Of a stretch of 26,415 bases of DNA, positions 15,232 through 23,397 are shown piece by piece. A program made the position numbers and the translations under genes. The stretch's first letter is position 1. Each line of letters begins with the position of its first letter. The stretch comes from DASQZJ01 sp035638775. GTDB lineage: Bacteria > Pseudomonadota > Gammaproteobacteria > UBA5335 > SLRW01. Below the pieces are notes generated by a model. The model was not told the DNA's origin. It saw only the letters and a program-made list of their open reading frames with translations, and ran no database searches. The stretch is from NCBI GenBank assembly GCA_035638775.1, contig DASQZJ010000062.1, positions 1-26,415 on the forward strand, read 5' to 3'.

Positions 15232-16137
15232 CCAGATGCAGGCGGTCCATACCAGGCGGAAGCCGAGCAGCATCGCCAGCCCCTCGGTAAAGCTGTAGCC
15301 CCAGGCCTGGGCGGCACCCATTCCCGCGATCTCCACCACCCCGACCTGGCTGGTCACGCCGCCGAACACCAGCGCGATGGAGAGCGAGAAGGCGTACACG
15401 CCCGCGGCCTGCACGTAGCCCAGCCGCTCGACCCCCACGCCGTGGCTGATGGTGTGAAACGCCAGCACCAGGGCGGCGATGTAGAGCACCGTCAGCCATC
15501 CCCGGCGGCCCAGGATACGCAGGTCCGCCAGCATCGCCAGGGCCTGCAGGAACTCGACCGGCGCTCGCGCCGGCAGCTTCAGGGCGCGGGTGACCCGGGC
15601 GGCCCCGCGGCGCAGCCCGCGCCAGCGGGTCAGCAACAGGACGACCGCCACCAGCCCGGAGAAACAGGCGAGCGCCAGTGGACGCAGCCACGGCCAGCCG
15701 TGCACGCCGGTGATCGCCAGCACCAGGAAAAGCAGCCCGGCCTCGAATACCAGCATCAGGGTGGTGACCGCGGCCGAGCGGTACAGGCCCGAGCCCTGCA
15801 GCCGCTGCAGCAGATAGTTCTGGGCGTAAATCCCGAGCGGCAGGGTGAGGGTGAGCTCGCCGACGGCATAGGCGAGCAGCACGTGGCGCCAGCGCGCCCG
15901 GATCCGCAGCTCGTTGAGGAACCCGCGAAACTGGAGACCCTTGAGCGCCAGATAGGCCGCCGCCAGCCCGAGCGTCCAGAGCAGGTAGGGCACCGGTATC
16001 CGCGCGATCCGCGCGAGCACCTGCGGCACGTCCGACAGGCTCACCGCCGCCGCCAGGAGTCCCCCGGCGAGCAGCAACGGCACCGCCACCTTGGGCTGGC
16101 GCACCAGCTGCAGGAGCCGTCCCGCCCGTCCTCTCAT
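15142..16137 (-). CDS. UPF0104 / LPG-synthase-TM family membrane protein, HpnL-like
   Basis: The 331-residue product is almost entirely hydrophobic, with about seven to eight predicted helices (for example VAVPLLLAGGLLAAAV, AVTTLMLVFEAGLLFLVLAI, LTVLYIAALVLAF). The conserved segments ALKGLQFRGFLNELRI, YAVGELTLTLPLG and FGGVTSQVGVVEIAGMGAAQ fit the UPF0104 family (PF03706), which includes AglD-type and HpnL proteins and the membrane half of lysyl-phosphatidylglycerol synthase. Members are suspected lipid flippases or lipid-linked transfer factors. The ATG at 16137 overlaps the stop of the acyltransferase gene by 4 nt, so the two are probably translated together. Its 3' end overlaps the glycosyltransferase gene by 90 nt. 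HpnL identity is suggested by the hopanoid neighbourhood only. Confidence 0.75.
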   Translation of the reverse strand: MRGRAGRLLQLVRQPKVAVPLLLAGGLLAAAVSLSDVPQVLARIARIPVPYLLWTLGLAAAYLALKGLQFRGFLNELRIRARWRHVLLAYAVGELTLTLPLGIYAQNYLLQRLQGSGLYRSAAVTTLMLVFEAGLLFLVLAITGVHGWPWLRPLALACFSGLVAVVLLLTRWRGLRRGAARVTRALKLPARAPVEFLQALAMLADLRILGRRGWLTVLYIAALVLAFHTISHGVGVERLGYVQAAGVYAFSLSIALVFGGVTSQVGVVEIAGMGAAQAWGYSFTEGLAMLLGFRLVWTACIWLLCLPVLFWLRRDLVRASASADQLQEPAD

Positions 16138-17402
16138 CGGCACGCGCCCCGCCCCAGCGCGGCGTGGACCGTCGCGATCGAGTCCATCTCGTTGCGGAAA
16201 TAGCGCAGCAGCGACTCGCCCCTGTCCGCCCCCCGCCGGCGGAAGAACGCGACGCACTCCTCCACCCGCTCCTCGCGGCGCGCCGGATCCAGCAGCAGCG
16301 GGTCCACGGGTACGCCACCATCCTCGCAGCGGGCCGCCGCCTCGCCCAGGTAACGCGCCAGGGCCCGGGGCGCCGAACCCGACAGGTCGACGCGCCGATC
16401 CCCGAAGTAGCACGCGGCCAGATGGCTGGCGTTCACGGTCCACTGCTTCAGGATCGCCTGCCCCGCCATCGCGTCGGTCTCCCGACGGGAGCGCCCCCGC
16501 AGGTCCATGCGCGGCTCGCCCACCCGGATCAGCACCCGCGCCCGGCCCGGTCGCAGGGAGTCGTAGCTGAGCGCGACGGGCAGCACGGGGGCGACCCGCT
16601 CGGGCGTGTTCAGCAGGTGATGCAGCGCGCGGCGGGGCCGGCCGAAGCGTCCGTCGCGGGAGACCGTGCCCTCGGGCTCCAGCACGACCGTCTCCCCGGC
16701 CTCCAGCAGCTCCACGAACACCTGCAGCTGACGTTCGATGGTGTCGCGCTCGTGCGGCTGCAGCGCGCGCAGCGCCTCCAGCGTGGAACGCCGGAATGCC
16801 CGCCGCCGGGCCAGCAGATCCTGGGAGACGCGCAACGCGTCGCGCACCGTCAGCGACGCCGGTGGCCGTCCGAGCTCGCGCGCGATCGCTTCCACCGCTG
16901 CCGGGCGCAGGACCTGCACCAGCGGCCGGTCACCCAGCACCGTCAGCGCGTCAGGGAGCAGCTCGCCGGTGCTGTGTTCCGGGATCCGCCGGATCGGGCG
17001 CAGTCCCAGCCCCCGCAGCACCGGGCCGATGGACAGCCGGTACAGCGGCGCCCGCAGCAGGCGCGGCCAGTGCGGCAGGTACGCACCGAGGAACCCGGGG
17101 CGGAAGAGGTCCTCGCGCGCGACGAAGAACGGCGCCACGCCGTTGAAGCGAAGCCACCGGCGCTGCATCAGCAGGCCGCCCAGCAGCGGTCCGTCGGTAT
17201 CGTAGCGGTGATTCGCGATGACCAGCGCGCCGGGCGCGTGGCGCAGGTGCTCCCGGCCGAACGTCTCGACCTCGAAGCGTGCCTCGGCCACGCTGCAGAT
17301 CAGGGTTCCCAGCAACGCCGGGACCGGCTTTTCCCACCAGTGAAAGCCGGAGCGCCCGTCACCGGGTGCAACCTGGTCCACGGTCTGCCCGTTTCGTTCC
17401 AT
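16134..17402 (-). CDS. PlsC-like acyltransferase with an unusually long insertion
   Basis: The 422-residue product carries the glycerolipid acyltransferase motifs: HX4D as NHRYDTD (His65, Asp70) and a PEGT block as EPEGTVSRDGRFG (242-254), followed by PVLPVALSYD. These enzymes transfer fatty acyl groups from acyl-ACP or acyl-CoA to hydroxyls of lipids at the membrane. The two motifs are usually some 70-80 residues apart; here the distance is about 175, with an Arg- and Leu-rich, probably helical insertion at about 115-230. A C-terminal region of about 140 residues is also extra. The ATG at 17402 was chosen; an in-frame TTG at 17414 is possible. Ribosome-binding site weak. Cotranscribed with the UPF0104 gene. 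Acceptor unknown; it need not be glycerol 3-phosphate. Confidence 0.75.
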   Translation of the reverse strand: MERNGQTVDQVAPGDGRSGFHWWEKPVPALLGTLICSVAEARFEVETFGREHLRHAPGALVIANHRYDTDGPLLGGLLMQRRWLRFNGVAPFFVAREDLFRPGFLGAYLPHWPRLLRAPLYRLSIGPVLRGLGLRPIRRIPEHSTGELLPDALTVLGDRPLVQVLRPAAVEAIARELGRPPASLTVRDALRVSQDLLARRRAFRRSTLEALRALQPHERDTIERQLQVFVELLEAGETVVLEPEGTVSRDGRFGRPRRALHHLLNTPERVAPVLPVALSYDSLRPGRARVLIRVGEPRMDLRGRSRRETDAMAGQAILKQWTVNASHLAACYFGDRRVDLSGSAPRALARYLGEAAARCEDGGVPVDPLLLDPARREERVEECVAFFRRRGADRGESLLRYFRNEMDSIATVHAALGRGACR

Positions 17403-17430
17403 ATCCGTATGCAATCGGAGAGCGGGATGC

Positions 17431-17444
17431 GGCGCAACTGCGCC
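17431..17444. promoter_or_regulatory. Inverted repeat upstream of the acyltransferase gene
   Basis: GGCGCA-AC-TGCGCC is a 6-2-6 perfect inverted repeat 29 nt before the acyltransferase ATG, placed where a regulator could block its promoter. GC-rich palindromes arise often by chance here. The remaining 17403-17550 shows nothing else. Confidence 0.2.
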
Positions 17445-17550
17445 TTCCGGGGCCGACGCCCGGGGGGCCGGCGACAGCGGTAAACGCGCCCGTTGCGGCG
17501 GTCCCGGCCGGCCGCGACGGGCGCCTTCCTGCGATGATGCGCGCCCGGAC

Positions 17551-19041
17551 CTAGCTCGCCAGGCGCCGCAGATCCTGCGCGCTCTCCCGGCGCCGGAACT
17601 GCATCACCTCGTCGGTCACCGACGTGTAGCGCAGCTTCAGCAGGTCCATGACGTAGTTCTGGTGCACGCGCCAGGGCTCCTTGTCCGCCTGCCTGGGGAA
17701 CAGGTGGACGGCGCGCTGCACGTAGCCCGAGCTCAGGTCCAGCAGGGGCTTGGTCTCCAGGTTCGGATCGTCGTTGTGCGGATAGCACCAGGCATGGCCG
17801 TGCCGGTCCATGTAGTTGATCAGCCGGCAGGCGTACTCGCAGGTGAGCTCGCTCTTGAGCGTCCAGGAGGCGTTGGTGTAGCCGATCACCGAGGTCATGT
17901 TGGGCACGTCGTCGAGCATCATGCCCTTGTAGCTGAGATGCTTGCCCGGGTCGACCTTCGCGCCGTCGACGAACAGCTCGGCGCCGCCGAAGGCGACCAT
18001 GTCCAGCCCGGTGGCCGTGACGATGATGTCCGCCTCCAGCTCCCGGCCGGACTGGAGCCGGATGCCGTTCCCGGTGAAGCTCTCGATCCGGTCGGTCATC
18101 ACCGACGCGTGCCCCTCGCGCAACGCCCGGAACAGGTCCGCGTTGGGCACCAGGCACAGGCGCTGGTCCCACGGGTTGTACCGGGGCCGGAAGTGGGTGT
18201 CGACGTCGAAGTCCGCTCCCAGCTCCTCGCGCAGCTGGTCCCGCAGCATCTTCTTCACGGTCTCCGGCCGGCGGCGGCTGAGCTGGTAGAAGAGCATGGT
18301 CATGACGATGTTCTTGGCCCGCGTGAGGCGGTAGACCACCGACTCGGGCAGCAGCTTGCGCAGGCGGTCGGCGAATGCGTCACGGTCCGGGCGCGAGACC
18401 ACGTAGGTCGGCGAACGCTGCAGCATCGTGATGTGCGCGGTCTCGTCCGCCATCGAGGGGATCAGGGTCATGGCGGTCGCGCCGCTGCCGATGACGACCA
18501 CCCGCTTGCCCCGGTAGTCCAGGTCCTCGGGCCAGTGCTGCGGATGCACCACCGGACCGCGGAAGTGCTCGCGACCCGGGAAGTCCGGGGTGTGGCCGCG
18601 GTCGTAGCGGTAGTAGCCGCTGCACCACATCAGGAAGCCGCAGGAGAAATGCGCGGTCTCGCCGGAGGCCGTCTCCGCCTCGACTTCCCAGCAGGCGTGG
18701 CTGGACGACCAGGCGGCGCGCTTGACGCGGTGATTGAAGCGGATGTGCGGGTCGATGCCGTTCTCGCGCGCGGTGTCGCGGATGTAGTGACGGATCGACG
18801 GCCCGTCGGTGACCGTCTTCTCCCCGGTCCACGGGCGGAAACGGTAGCCCATGGTGAACATGTCCGAGTCCGAGCGGATGCCCGGATAGCGGAACAGGTC
18901 CCAGGTGCCGCCCATGTTGCTGCGGCTCTCGAGGATCACGTAGCTCTTGCGGCCCCCGCAGTCCTTCTGCAGGTGATAGGCCGCGCCGATGCCGGACAGG
19001 CCGGCGCCGACGATCAGCACGTCGTAATGCTCGGTCTTCAT
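17551..19041 (-). CDS. Flavin-containing monooxygenase, AlmA-like (Baeyer-Villiger type)
   Basis: The 496-residue enzyme has an FAD-binding GAGLSGIG at 12-19, an NADPH-binding GSGATA at 185-190, and between them the Baeyer-Villiger fingerprint FxGxxxHxxxWP exactly, as FRGPVVHPQHWP (160-171). GGTWDLFRYPGIRSDSDM (44-61) and YNPWDQRLC are also characteristic. Overall it resembles AlmA, the flavin monooxygenase linked to long-chain alkane use in Acinetobacter, so oxidation of a long-chain hydrocarbon or ketone is likely; the family also includes cyclic-ketone monooxygenases. No signal peptide. The ATG at 19041 precedes the first FAD strand directly. Same strand as the TauE-like gene, which ends 166 bp upstream; co-transcription is uncertain. 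Confidence 0.88.
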   Translation of the reverse strand: MKTEHYDVLIVGAGLSGIGAAYHLQKDCGGRKSYVILESRSNMGGTWDLFRYPGIRSDSDMFTMGYRFRPWTGEKTVTDGPSIRHYIRDTARENGIDPHIRFNHRVKRAAWSSSHACWEVEAETASGETAHFSCGFLMWCSGYYRYDRGHTPDFPGREHFRGPVVHPQHWPEDLDYRGKRVVVIGSGATAMTLIPSMADETAHITMLQRSPTYVVSRPDRDAFADRLRKLLPESVVYRLTRAKNIVMTMLFYQLSRRRPETVKKMLRDQLREELGADFDVDTHFRPRYNPWDQRLCLVPNADLFRALREGHASVMTDRIESFTGNGIRLQSGRELEADIIVTATGLDMVAFGGAELFVDGAKVDPGKHLSYKGMMLDDVPNMTSVIGYTNASWTLKSELTCEYACRLINYMDRHGHAWCYPHNDDPNLETKPLLDLSSGYVQRAVHLFPRQADKEPWRVHQNYVMDLLKLRYTSVTDEVMQFRRRESAQDLRRLAS

Positions 19042-19207
19042 ATCTCATGCTCGCTGGCTCAACTGGTTGACACGCATCATGCCATCTCGGGCCGCGCGCG
19101 TCATGCACGGGGCGTGCGGCGGGCCGCGCTGCAAACCCGGGTATTGCCGACCTTCCGGGAGGCACCGTCAGGCGGGCGCGATCCCCGCCGCCGGCGGCGC
19201 CCGGCCG

Positions 19208-19960
19208 TCACAACGCCGATGCGAACAGCTTCGCCGCCATCAGCACCACCGCGATCGCGACCACGACGCGGATCCACCGGTCTCCGCCGCGAATCGCCAG
19301 GCGCGTCGCGATCCAGGCACCCGCCGCGTTGCCCGCCGCCAGGGTCAGGCCCAGCAGCCAGTCGACCTGGCCCCGCCAGAGGAAGATGCCCAGGGCCGGC
19401 AGCGTGTAAATCAGGATAATGAACACCTTGTGCACGTTGACGCGCACCAGGCCGATCCGCAGCAGTCGCTGCAGGCCGGCCATGAAGATGAAGCCCACCC
19501 CGATCTGGATGAAGCCGCCGTAGAGCCCGATGCCGAACATCACCGGGTAGACCAGCACGCGGCGCCAGCCGCCGGGTCCGCCTCCCTCCGTGGACCGGGG
19601 CGAGGGCAGGAACAGGGCGATCACGCTCAGCACCAGCACCACCGAGAGAACCTGCTGGAACGCGCTGTTGTTCATGTGGGACGCGAGCCAGGCGCCCACC
19701 AGCGACCCGGGCAGCGCGGCAAGGGCCAGCTTCATGCTGGTCGGGAAGCTGCCGCGCTCGTGCCGGCGGAAGCCATAGACGGCGGTGGCATTCTGGACCG
19801 CGATGGCCACCCGGTTGGTGCCGTTCGCGGTGAGCGGGTCCACGCCCAGGAAGATCAGCACCGGCACCGACAGCATCGAGCCGCCGCCCGCGAGCACGTT
19901 GATGATGCCGGCGGCCGTGCCGGTGCCGAACAGCAGGCCGGTCTGCAGGGGAAGGTTCAT
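19208..19960 (-). CDS. TauE/SafE family membrane permease
   Basis: The 250-residue product has about seven or eight hydrophobic helices and the TauE/SafE pattern: GTAAGIINVLAGGGSMLSVP near the N-terminus and, repeated in the second half, GGFIQIGVGFIFMAGL. The early NGTNRVAIAVQN segment is also typical. The family exports small anions such as sulfite, sulfoacetate or organic acids across the inner membrane; the substrate here cannot be read from sequence or neighbours. The ATG at 19960 has GAAG upstream; the frame continues further upstream without conserved residues. Divergent from the cyd operon, with a 12-bp palindrome 52 bp upstream. Confidence 0.88.
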   Translation of the reverse strand: MNLPLQTGLLFGTGTAAGIINVLAGGGSMLSVPVLIFLGVDPLTANGTNRVAIAVQNATAVYGFRRHERGSFPTSMKLALAALPGSLVGAWLASHMNNSAFQQVLSVVLVLSVIALFLPSPRSTEGGGPGGWRRVLVYPVMFGIGLYGGFIQIGVGFIFMAGLQRLLRIGLVRVNVHKVFIILIYTLPALGIFLWRGQVDWLLGLTLAAGNAAGAWIATRLAIRGGDRWIRVVVAIAVVLMAAKLFASAL

Positions 19961-20011
19961 GCGGCTTCTTCGGTACCTTGGCAGGTCGCGGGCGCGCTGC
20001 CGGGCAGTTTG

Positions 20012-20023
20012 CCGCAATTGCGG
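20012..20023. promoter_or_regulatory. 12-bp perfect palindrome between the permease gene and cydA
   Basis: CCGCAATTGCGG is a perfect palindrome with an AT centre, 52 bp upstream of the permease ATG and about 190 bp before the FNR-type box. It has the form of an operator for a dimeric regulator; I cannot name one. Nothing else is recognisable in 19961-20214. Confidence 0.3.
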
Positions 20024-20214
20024 AGGCCGGGGAACCTCGTACCGGGCACGGCGGGGTGGCCGCGGCGCGCCGATCACCGGCCCGCCGGGCCCGCGGGTGC
20101 ACTTCCCCGGCGAGGCCGCGGTCGGCGAGGGTTTCGCCACCGCCCGGGGCGCCCGCAAGTCCGGGCGGTGAGCGACGCAGGGGGCGCCGGCTTCCCGGCC
20201 GGGTCCGACGCGAC

Positions 20215-20256
20215 TTGATCCAGATCAAATCCAGCCGGCGCTTCGGACCTTATCCT
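20215..20256 (+). promoter_or_regulatory. FNR/ANR-type box with matching -10 element (cyd promoter)
   Basis: TTGATccagATCAA (20215-20228) is a perfect FNR/ANR consensus site. A -10-like TATCCT lies at 20251-20256, starting 29.5 bp after the centre of the box. That puts the box at about -41.5 for a start near 20263, the standard class II activator position. This fits low-oxygen induction of the bd oxidase. Confidence 0.75.
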
Positions 20257-20263
20257 TGGCGTG

Positions 20264-20615
20264 GTCGCGCGGGAGGGCTCACGCCCCGCGGCATCCACGT
20301 CGACATCCTCGTCCGGCGCGGCCGGCCATGCCGGCCACCTCGAACTCGAAGAGCACGGCCAGGAAGGCCGCATCGCGGCGAAGCCCGCCTTCGCCCGACG
20401 CCGGCGGCGTCGCCCGTGGAATATGGCAAAGGGAGGCACCGGAATCGCCTGCAGGTCCCGGCGCGGCCACGTCGCCGGCGGCCGACCACCCCCGAAGCCG
20501 CGTGAGTCCTCATCCGGGTCGCCCGGAACGGACCGCAAGGACCGGTTCCCGCGGCCCGGTCCCGGAAGCCCGCCCCGCGGGCCTCGGCATCTCCAATCAG
20601 GGGAAACTGCTACGC
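20264..20615 (+). promoter_or_regulatory. Long hairpin-rich leader of the cyd mRNA
   Basis: If transcription starts near 20263, the cydA message has a leader of about 350 nt without a recognisable gene. Perfect hairpins are GGCCGGC/GCCGGCC at 20320-20336, GGCGAAG/CTTCGCC at 20377-20395, CGACGCC/GGCGTCG at 20396-20412 (directly abutting the previous one), and GCCCGC/GCGGGC at 20568-20582. Possibly a cis-acting RNA, but GC-rich DNA forms such stems easily. An untranslated reading is preferred because the open frames here show only biased composition. Confidence 0.35.
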
Positions 20616-22196
20616 ATGCACCATCTGGCTACCGTCGTCGACCTGTCACGGGCACAGTTCGCGGCCACTGCACTCTATCACTACCTGTTCGTGCCGCTCA
20701 CCCTCGGCCTTTCCTTCCTGCTGGCGACCATGGAGACGGTCTACGTCATTACGCGCCGCGACATCTACCGGCGCATGACCCGGTTCTGGGGCAAGCTGTT
20801 CGCGATCAACTTCGCCCTCGGGGTGGCGACCGGGCTGACCATGGAGTTCCAGTTCGGCACCAACTGGGCGACCTACTCGCACTTCGTCGGTGACATCTTC
20901 GGCGCCCCGCTGGCGATCGAGGGCCTGATGGCGTTCTTCCTGGAGTCCACCTTCGTGGGGCTGATGCTGTTCGGCTGGGAGCGCCTGTCACGGACGAAGC
21001 ACCTGATGGTGACCTTCCTGGTGGCGCTGGGCTCGAACCTCTCGGCACTGTGGATCCTGATCGCCAACTCCTACATGCAGAAGCCCGTGGGATCGCACTT
21101 CGACCCGACCACCATGCGGGTCGAGCTGTCCAGCTTCACCCACCTGATCTTCAACCCGGACGCCCAGGCGAAGTTCGTGCACACCAGCGTGGCGGGCTTC
21201 GTCACCGGCTCGATCTTCGTGCTCGGCATCAGCGCCTACTACATGCTGCGCGGGAGACACCTCGAGGTGGCCAAGCGCTCCTTCCGCATGGCCGCCCTGT
21301 TCGGCGTGTTCGCGATCCTCGCCACGATCACCCTGGGCGATGCCCTGGGCTTCATCGACGGCTCGGTGCAGCCGACCAAGCTGGTGGCGATGGAGGCGCT
21401 GTGGAAGACCGCCGAGCCGCCGGCCGGCTTCAACCTGATCGCCTGGCCGGACCAGAAGGCGCAGCGCAACGATTTCGAGCTCAAGATCCCGTACGTGCTC
21501 ACGCCGCTGATCACGCACAGCCTGCACAAGTCGATCCCGGGCGCGGACGCGCTGGAGCGACAGGCTCGCGCCAAGATCCGCGATGGCATCCCCGCGCTGG
21601 AGGCGCTGCACACCCTGAGCGCCCACCCGAACGATGCGGCGGCCCGGTCCCGGTTCCAGGCGCACGAGAAGGACCTGGGCTACGCCCTGCTGCTCGAGCG
21701 CTACGCGCCCGACGTCAGCAAGGCCACCCCGGCCCAGATCCGCAAGGCGGCCCGCGACACGATCCCGCCGGTGTTCCCGGTGTTCTGGTCGTTCCGCATC
21801 ATGGTGGCGGCCGGCTTCGCCATGCTGGCGCTGTTCATCGCGGCGGTGCTCTACTCCATCCGCAACCAGGTCACCGAAAGACCGTGGCTGCTGCGCCTGG
21901 CGTTCTGGTCGCTGCCGGTGCCATTCATCGCCAACCTGGCCGGCTGGGTGGTGGCGGAGATGGGCCGCCAGCCGTGGACCGTATACGGCCAGCTGCCGAC
22001 CTGGCTGTCCGCCTCGACCCACTCGGTCGCCTACATGGTCTTCTCGCTGACCGGCTTCGTGCTGCTGTACTCGATCTTCATCGTGATCGAGATGTTCCTG
22101 ATGGTGAAGTTCATCCGCCAGGGGCCGGACGACGGGGGACCACGCCCCGACCACGCCGACTCTTCCACCCGTGCACCCCGGCTGAGCGAGGCCTGA
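20616..22196 (+). CDS. cydA: Cytochrome bd ubiquinol oxidase subunit I
   Basis: CydA carries the quinol-oxidation site and haems b558, b595 and d of the bd oxidase, reducing oxygen to water at high affinity in the inner membrane. The 526-residue product follows E. coli CydA closely with an offset of three: haem ligands His22, His189 and Met396 (E. coli 19, 186, 393) and the acidic pair Glu102 and Glu110. The GRQPW signature is at 450-454. The periplasmic loop (about 255-390) is long, as in the E. coli-type (long Q-loop) subfamily, and includes the LGYALLLERYAPDV match. The ATG at 20616 has AGGGGA upstream and is where homology starts; the upstream in-frame extension is compositionally odd and not conserved. 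cydB follows after 4 nt. Confidence 0.97.
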   Translation: MHHLATVVDLSRAQFAATALYHYLFVPLTLGLSFLLATMETVYVITRRDIYRRMTRFWGKLFAINFALGVATGLTMEFQFGTNWATYSHFVGDIFGAPLAIEGLMAFFLESTFVGLMLFGWERLSRTKHLMVTFLVALGSNLSALWILIANSYMQKPVGSHFDPTTMRVELSSFTHLIFNPDAQAKFVHTSVAGFVTGSIFVLGISAYYMLRGRHLEVAKRSFRMAALFGVFAILATITLGDALGFIDGSVQPTKLVAMEALWKTAEPPAGFNLIAWPDQKAQRNDFELKIPYVLTPLITHSLHKSIPGADALERQARAKIRDGIPALEALHTLSAHPNDAAARSRFQAHEKDLGYALLLERYAPDVSKATPAQIRKAARDTIPPVFPVFWSFRIMVAAGFAMLALFIAAVLYSIRNQVTERPWLLRLAFWSLPVPFIANLAGWVVAEMGRQPWTVYGQLPTWLSASTHSVAYMVFSLTGFVLLYSIFIVIEMFLMVKFIRQGPDDGGPRPDHADSSTRAPRLSEA

Positions 22197-22200
22197 TCCA

Positions 22201-23334
22201 ATGGACCTTTACGCGATTCTCAAGCTGACCTGGTGGGCCCTGCTGGGCGTCCTGCTGACGGGCCTGGGCGTGATGGTGGGCATGGACATGGGCGTGGGCG
22301 CCTCCCTGCGCTACCTCGGCCGCAGCGACGGCGAGCGCCGCGCCGTGATCAACATGATCGCCCCGCACTGGGACGGGAACCAGGTGTGGTTCATCCTGGG
22401 CGGCGGCGCGGTGTTCGCCGCCTGGCCGACCATCTACGCCACGGCGTTCTCCGGCCTGTACGTGGTCATGCTGGTGCTGCTGTGGAGCATGATCGTGCGC
22501 CCGCTGGGGTTCGAGTACCGCAGCAAGCTGCCGTCGCAGCGCTGGCGCAACGGCTGGGACTGGATGCTGTTCGTCAGCGGTGCCGTGCCCATGCTGGTGT
22601 TCGGCGCGGCGATGGGCAACATGCTCGAGGGCGTGCCGTTCCACTTCACGTGGGACATGGTGTCGTACTACACGGGCAGCTTCATCACCCTGTTCAATCC
22701 CTTCGCCCTGCTGTGCGGGCTGATGGCCCTGGCGCTGGCCCTGTACCAGGGCGGCGCGATGGTGATGAACCGGGGCGAGGGCGTGATCCGGGAACGCGCC
22801 CGGCGTCAGCTCACCTGGGCGGGCCTCGCCGCCCTGGCGCTGTTCACCGTCTGCGGCCTGTGGGTCTGGCGCATGGCCGGCTACGTGATCACCGGCGGGG
22901 CCGACCCGGCCGGCCCCGCGATCCCGCTGCACAAGACCGTGGTTCGCGCGAGCGGCGCCTGGCTGCACAACTTCCAGGTCCACCCGGTCCTGTGGCTGGC
23001 GCCGGCGGCAGTCTACGTCGCCGTGCTGCTCGGAATCGCCGCCGCCCGTTCCGGCCGCTCCCATGTTTCCTGGTGGCTGGGCGTGGTGGGCTGGATCGGC
23101 ACCCTCGGAACCGTCGGCGCCGCCATGTTCCCGTTCATGATGCCCTCCTCTTCCAATCCGTCGCAGAGCCTGACCGCCTGGGACGCCTCGTCGAGCCAGA
23201 CCACCCTGCTGTGGATGCTCGGCTGGACCGTGGTGTTCGTGCCCATCATCCTGACCTACACCAGCTGGGCCTTCTGGGTGATGCGGGGCAAGGTCACGCC
23301 GGAAAAAGTGGAGCAGGATGAGCACGCATATTGA
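22201..23334 (+). CDS. cydB: Cytochrome bd ubiquinol oxidase subunit II
   Basis: CydB is the second core subunit of the bd oxidase, a membrane protein that pairs with CydA. The 377-residue product has about eight or nine hydrophobic helices and the conserved CydB tracts GVMVGMDMGVGA, IAPHWDGNQVWFILGGGAVFAAWP, RPLGFEYRSKLPS and MFPFMMPSS. Length is typical. The ATG at 22201 follows the cydA stop by 4 nt; GAGG at the end of cydA serves as ribosome-binding site, so the two are probably translated together. Its last 17 nt overlap the start of a tiny 27-codon frame. Confidence 0.97.
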   Translation: MDLYAILKLTWWALLGVLLTGLGVMVGMDMGVGASLRYLGRSDGERRAVINMIAPHWDGNQVWFILGGGAVFAAWPTIYATAFSGLYVVMLVLLWSMIVRPLGFEYRSKLPSQRWRNGWDWMLFVSGAVPMLVFGAAMGNMLEGVPFHFTWDMVSYYTGSFITLFNPFALLCGLMALALALYQGGAMVMNRGEGVIRERARRQLTWAGLAALALFTVCGLWVWRMAGYVITGGADPAGPAIPLHKTVVRASGAWLHNFQVHPVLWLAPAAVYVAVLLGIAAARSGRSHVSWWLGVVGWIGTLGTVGAAMFPFMMPSSSNPSQSLTAWDASSSQTTLLWMLGWTVVFVPIILTYTSWAFWVMRGKVTPEKVEQDEHAY

Positions 23335-23397
23335 GACGGGGCGATTGGCAACCCTGATCGGGGCCCGCCGCGGCCCCCTGACCGACAGAGGAGCAAG

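Noticed and set aside
20256..20615. In-frame N-terminal extension of cydA by 120 codons
   Set aside because: The extension is Arg/Pro/Ala/Ser-rich with no CydA homology, while ATG 20616 has a ribosome-binding site and matches the known start.
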